Shown: positions 62,670 through 64,000 of the stretch, piece by piece
Layout of the letters: each line of letters begins with the position of its first letter
Position numbering within the stretch: the stretch's first letter is position 1
Source of the DNA: Pararhizobium sp. A13
GTDB taxonomy: Bacteria > Pseudomonadota > Alphaproteobacteria > Rhizobiales > Rhizobiaceae
Direction of reading: 5' to 3'
Assembly (NCBI RefSeq): GCF_040126305.1
Contig: NZ_CP149510.1
Coordinates: 3,731,001-3,795,000, forward strand
DNA length: 64,000 nt
Translations under genes and position numbers: made by a program
Notes under the pieces: model-generated
Databases searched by the model: none
What the model saw: the letters and a program-made list of their open reading frames with translations, nothing else
What the model was told of the DNA's origin: nothing

Positions 62670-62698
62670 TTGTGACAGCGATGTTTACTCTGTCACAA
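62670..62698. promoter_or_regulatory. Palindromic operator between the operon and the RpiR gene
   Basis: TTGTGACAG (62670-62678) and CTGTCACAA (62690-62698) are perfect 9-bp inverted repeats separated by 11 bases. They lie between the divergent regulator and catabolic operon. A possible -35 TTGACT for the regulator occurs at 62660-62665. It is a strong candidate for the RpiR protein's own operator. Confidence 0.65.
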
Positions 62699-62728
62699 AG
62701 CTGGCAAAGACCAGCCAGGGGATCGATT

Positions 62729-63607
62729 TTGACAAGCTCTGAAGGCACTGTGACGGTGTCGGATGTGATCAACGCCCATTTCTCTGTGCTGACGCGCGCG
62801 GAGAAGCAGTTGGCGGCGACGCTTCTCGACAATTACCCGGTTTCCGGACTCGGCAGCATCACGACTGTTGCCGAGAATGCAGGCGTGTCGACGCCGACCG
62901 TTGCCCGCATGGTCCAGAAGATCGGCTTCCGTGGTTTTCCGGATTTCCAGCAACGGCTCCACCAGGAACTCGAAGCGACGATCTCCAATCCGATCAGCAA
63001 ACACGACCGCTGGGCGGCGAATGCGCCGGGCACGCATATCCTCAATCGTTTCGCCGACGCAACGATGAACAACATGCGCGCCACCCTCGCCCAGCTTGAA
63101 ACGGCTGAGTTCGATGGCGCCGCGAGCCTGATCGCCGACCGCAAGCGCAATATCTATCTGGTTGGCGGCCGCATCACCCGGGCGCTTGCCGATTATTTCT
63201 TTACCCATTTGCAAGTCATTCGGTCCGGCGTCACCCAGATCGCGGCCAATTCCAGCTCCTGGCCGCATTACGTGCTCGACATGAAAAAGGGCGACGTCCT
63301 GATCATGTTCGATATCCGCCGTTACGAGCAGGAGATGGAAACACTGGCGCGCATCGCCCGCGAGCGCGGCGTCGAAATCATTCTCTTCACCGATCAGTGG
63401 AGCTCTCCGATTGCCAAGTCGGCTCGGCGTGTTTTCCGCATCCAGATCGAAGCACCGTCTGCCTGGGACAGTTCGGTCGTCATTCTTTTTGCCGTCGAGG
63501 CGCTGATCGAGGCCGTGCAGAGTTCCATCTGGGACGAGACGCGCGACCGGATGAAAACACTCGAGGGCCTGTTCGATTCAACACGGCTTTTTCGCAAGCC
63601 GCTTTAA
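62729..63607 (+). CDS. MurR/RpiR-family transcriptional regulator
   Basis: This 292-residue regulator has an N-terminal HTH_6 domain (VINAHFSVLTRAEKQLAATLLDNYPVSGLGSITTVAENAGVSTPTVARMVQKIGFRGFPDF) and a C-terminal SIS domain that usually senses a phosphorylated sugar or similar ligand (NIYLVGGRITRALADYFFTHL, DVLIMFDIRRYEQEMETLARIARERGVEIILFTD). I start at TTG 62729, preceded by AGGGGA; the upstream ATG (62682) lies inside the palindromic operator and has no ribosome site. It probably controls the divergent operon and perhaps the ABC genes downstream. Confidence 0.9.
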   Translation: MTSSEGTVTVSDVINAHFSVLTRAEKQLAATLLDNYPVSGLGSITTVAENAGVSTPTVARMVQKIGFRGFPDFQQRLHQELEATISNPISKHDRWAANAPGTHILNRFADATMNNMRATLAQLETAEFDGAASLIADRKRNIYLVGGRITRALADYFFTHLQVIRSGVTQIAANSSSWPHYVLDMKKGDVLIMFDIRRYEQEMETLARIARERGVEIILFTDQWSSPIAKSARRVFRIQIEAPSAWDSSVVILFAVEALIEAVQSSIWDETRDRMKTLEGLFDSTRLFRKPL

Positions 63608-63684
63608 AAGGAGCACCAAACAGCGAGGCGACGCCGGACCTAGAGAAGGATGTCGCGAACCGCAATTCAACAGTGGTATAATTG

Positions 63685-63706
63685 CCGCCTGCATCCAGGC
63701 GGTTTC
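63685..63706 (+). terminator. Hairpin after the RpiR gene
   Basis: CCGCCTG (63685-63691) pairs with CAGGCGG (63696-63702) with a 4-base loop, followed by TTTC. It lies 78 bases past the regulator stop, ahead of the next gene, and may end the regulator transcript. The T-run is short. Confidence 0.55.
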
Positions 63707-63847
63707 AAATTTTGAAAATAAAATGAAGGTGTTCTGGCTGCGAATGTCTTGTCGCAAAGGAGACACCACCTGTCACATAAGCTTCATCGGACCCCAGTAT
63801 CAGCTTCCATCGAAGCTGACTGATATAACCACAAGAGGAGAAGACCA

Positions 63848-64000
63848 GTGATTTCACATATGCGCCGCCTGCTTTCGCTTTCGACCGCCATGGTCGTGGC
63901 ATCGACCGCCATCGCGGCTGCCGAGCCGAGCGCCGAACTGATTGCCGCTGCCAAGGCAGAAGGCACGCTGACCACGATCGCCCTGCCCCACGACTGGTGC
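63848..64000 (+). CDS. ABC transporter extracellular solute-binding protein, N-terminal part
   Basis: Only the first 51 codons are in the window. A basic start and hydrophobic run (MRRLLSLSTAMVVASTAIAAA) form a signal peptide, followed by PSAELIAAAKAEGTLTTIALPHDWC, the mature N-terminus typical of iron(III)/spermidine/putrescine-type binding proteins. The GTG at 63848 has GAGGAG seven bases upstream and is preferred to the ATG at 63860. It is transcribed in the same direction as the RpiR gene and may begin an ABC operon under its control, since a CTGTCACAT half-site lies at 63770-63778. Confidence 0.82.
   Translation, partial: MISHMRRLLSLSTAMVVASTAIAAAEPSAELIAAAKAEGTLTTIALPHDWC

Noticed and set aside
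1..64000. tRNA and rRNA genes, CRISPR arrays, prophage genes, insertion sequences and integrases
   Set aside because: None was recognised on either strand; no transposase or integrase-like protein and no regularly spaced repeats were seen.

Overview
The window is a stretch of alphaproteobacterial chromosome. It looks like a member of the Rhizobiaceae (Sinorhizobium/Rhizobium/Agrobacterium group): high GC, a long FtsZ with an extended linker and [16 protein letters not shown] tail, btaA/btaB for diacylglyceryl-trimethylhomoserine lipid synthesis, PPi-type phosphofructokinase, an ArsR-methyltransferase regulator beside metF, and candidate CtrA boxes and GANTC (CcrM) sites at two cell-division promoters. 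The order dcw - pfp - btaAB - metF agrees with what I remember of the Sinorhizobium meliloti chromosome; I could not check this.

Region 1 (1-25.7 kb, almost all on the minus strand) is the division and cell wall (dcw) cluster. In transcription order it runs mraZ, rsmH, ftsL, ftsI, murE, murF, mraY, murD, ftsW, murG, murC, murB, then (after an aquaporin gene and a convergent MFS gene) ddlB, ftsQ, ftsA, ftsZ, followed by lpxC, bamD and the 5' part of recN. Hairpin terminators follow murB, ftsZ and lpxC, so the cluster is split into several transcription units. The RNase P RNA gene lies just upstream of mraZ.

Region 2 (25.7-42.1 kb) holds housekeeping and envelope genes on both strands: a DAO-family oxidoreductase, three lytic transglycosylases, an AmpD-type amidase overlapping a TerB/DnaJ gene, a GH25 lysozyme lipoprotein, two EamA exporters, a LysE exporter preceded by a striking hairpin, pfp, a serine hydrolase, btaAB and a CPA2 antiporter. 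Peptidoglycan-cutting enzymes are unusually frequent.

Region 3 (42.1-52.5 kb) has a 25-residue membrane microprotein, metF with its ArsR-methyltransferase regulator and a palindromic operator, ettA, a possible RNase T2 remnant, an alpha/beta hydrolase, an orphan ThDP enzyme, a DUF442 protein, an aldose-epimerase-like protein and an L,D-transpeptidase.

Region 4 (52.8-64 kb) is accessory metabolism. An OrdL/PuuB-like oxidase is followed by two tandem ParA/VirC1-like genes, the second broken by an internal deletion that removes Walker B. Then comes a five-gene minus-strand operon: N-formylglutamate-amidohydrolase-like enzyme, APC permease, glutamine-synthetase-like ligase, aldehyde dehydrogenase and iron alcohol dehydrogenase, ending at a strong terminator. 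A divergent RpiR regulator with a 9-bp-arm palindrome lies in the shared intergenic region, and the window ends inside an ABC solute-binding protein gene. The operon is consistent with a gamma-glutamylation route for an amino alcohol or amine, which is the best candidate here for an undescribed pathway.
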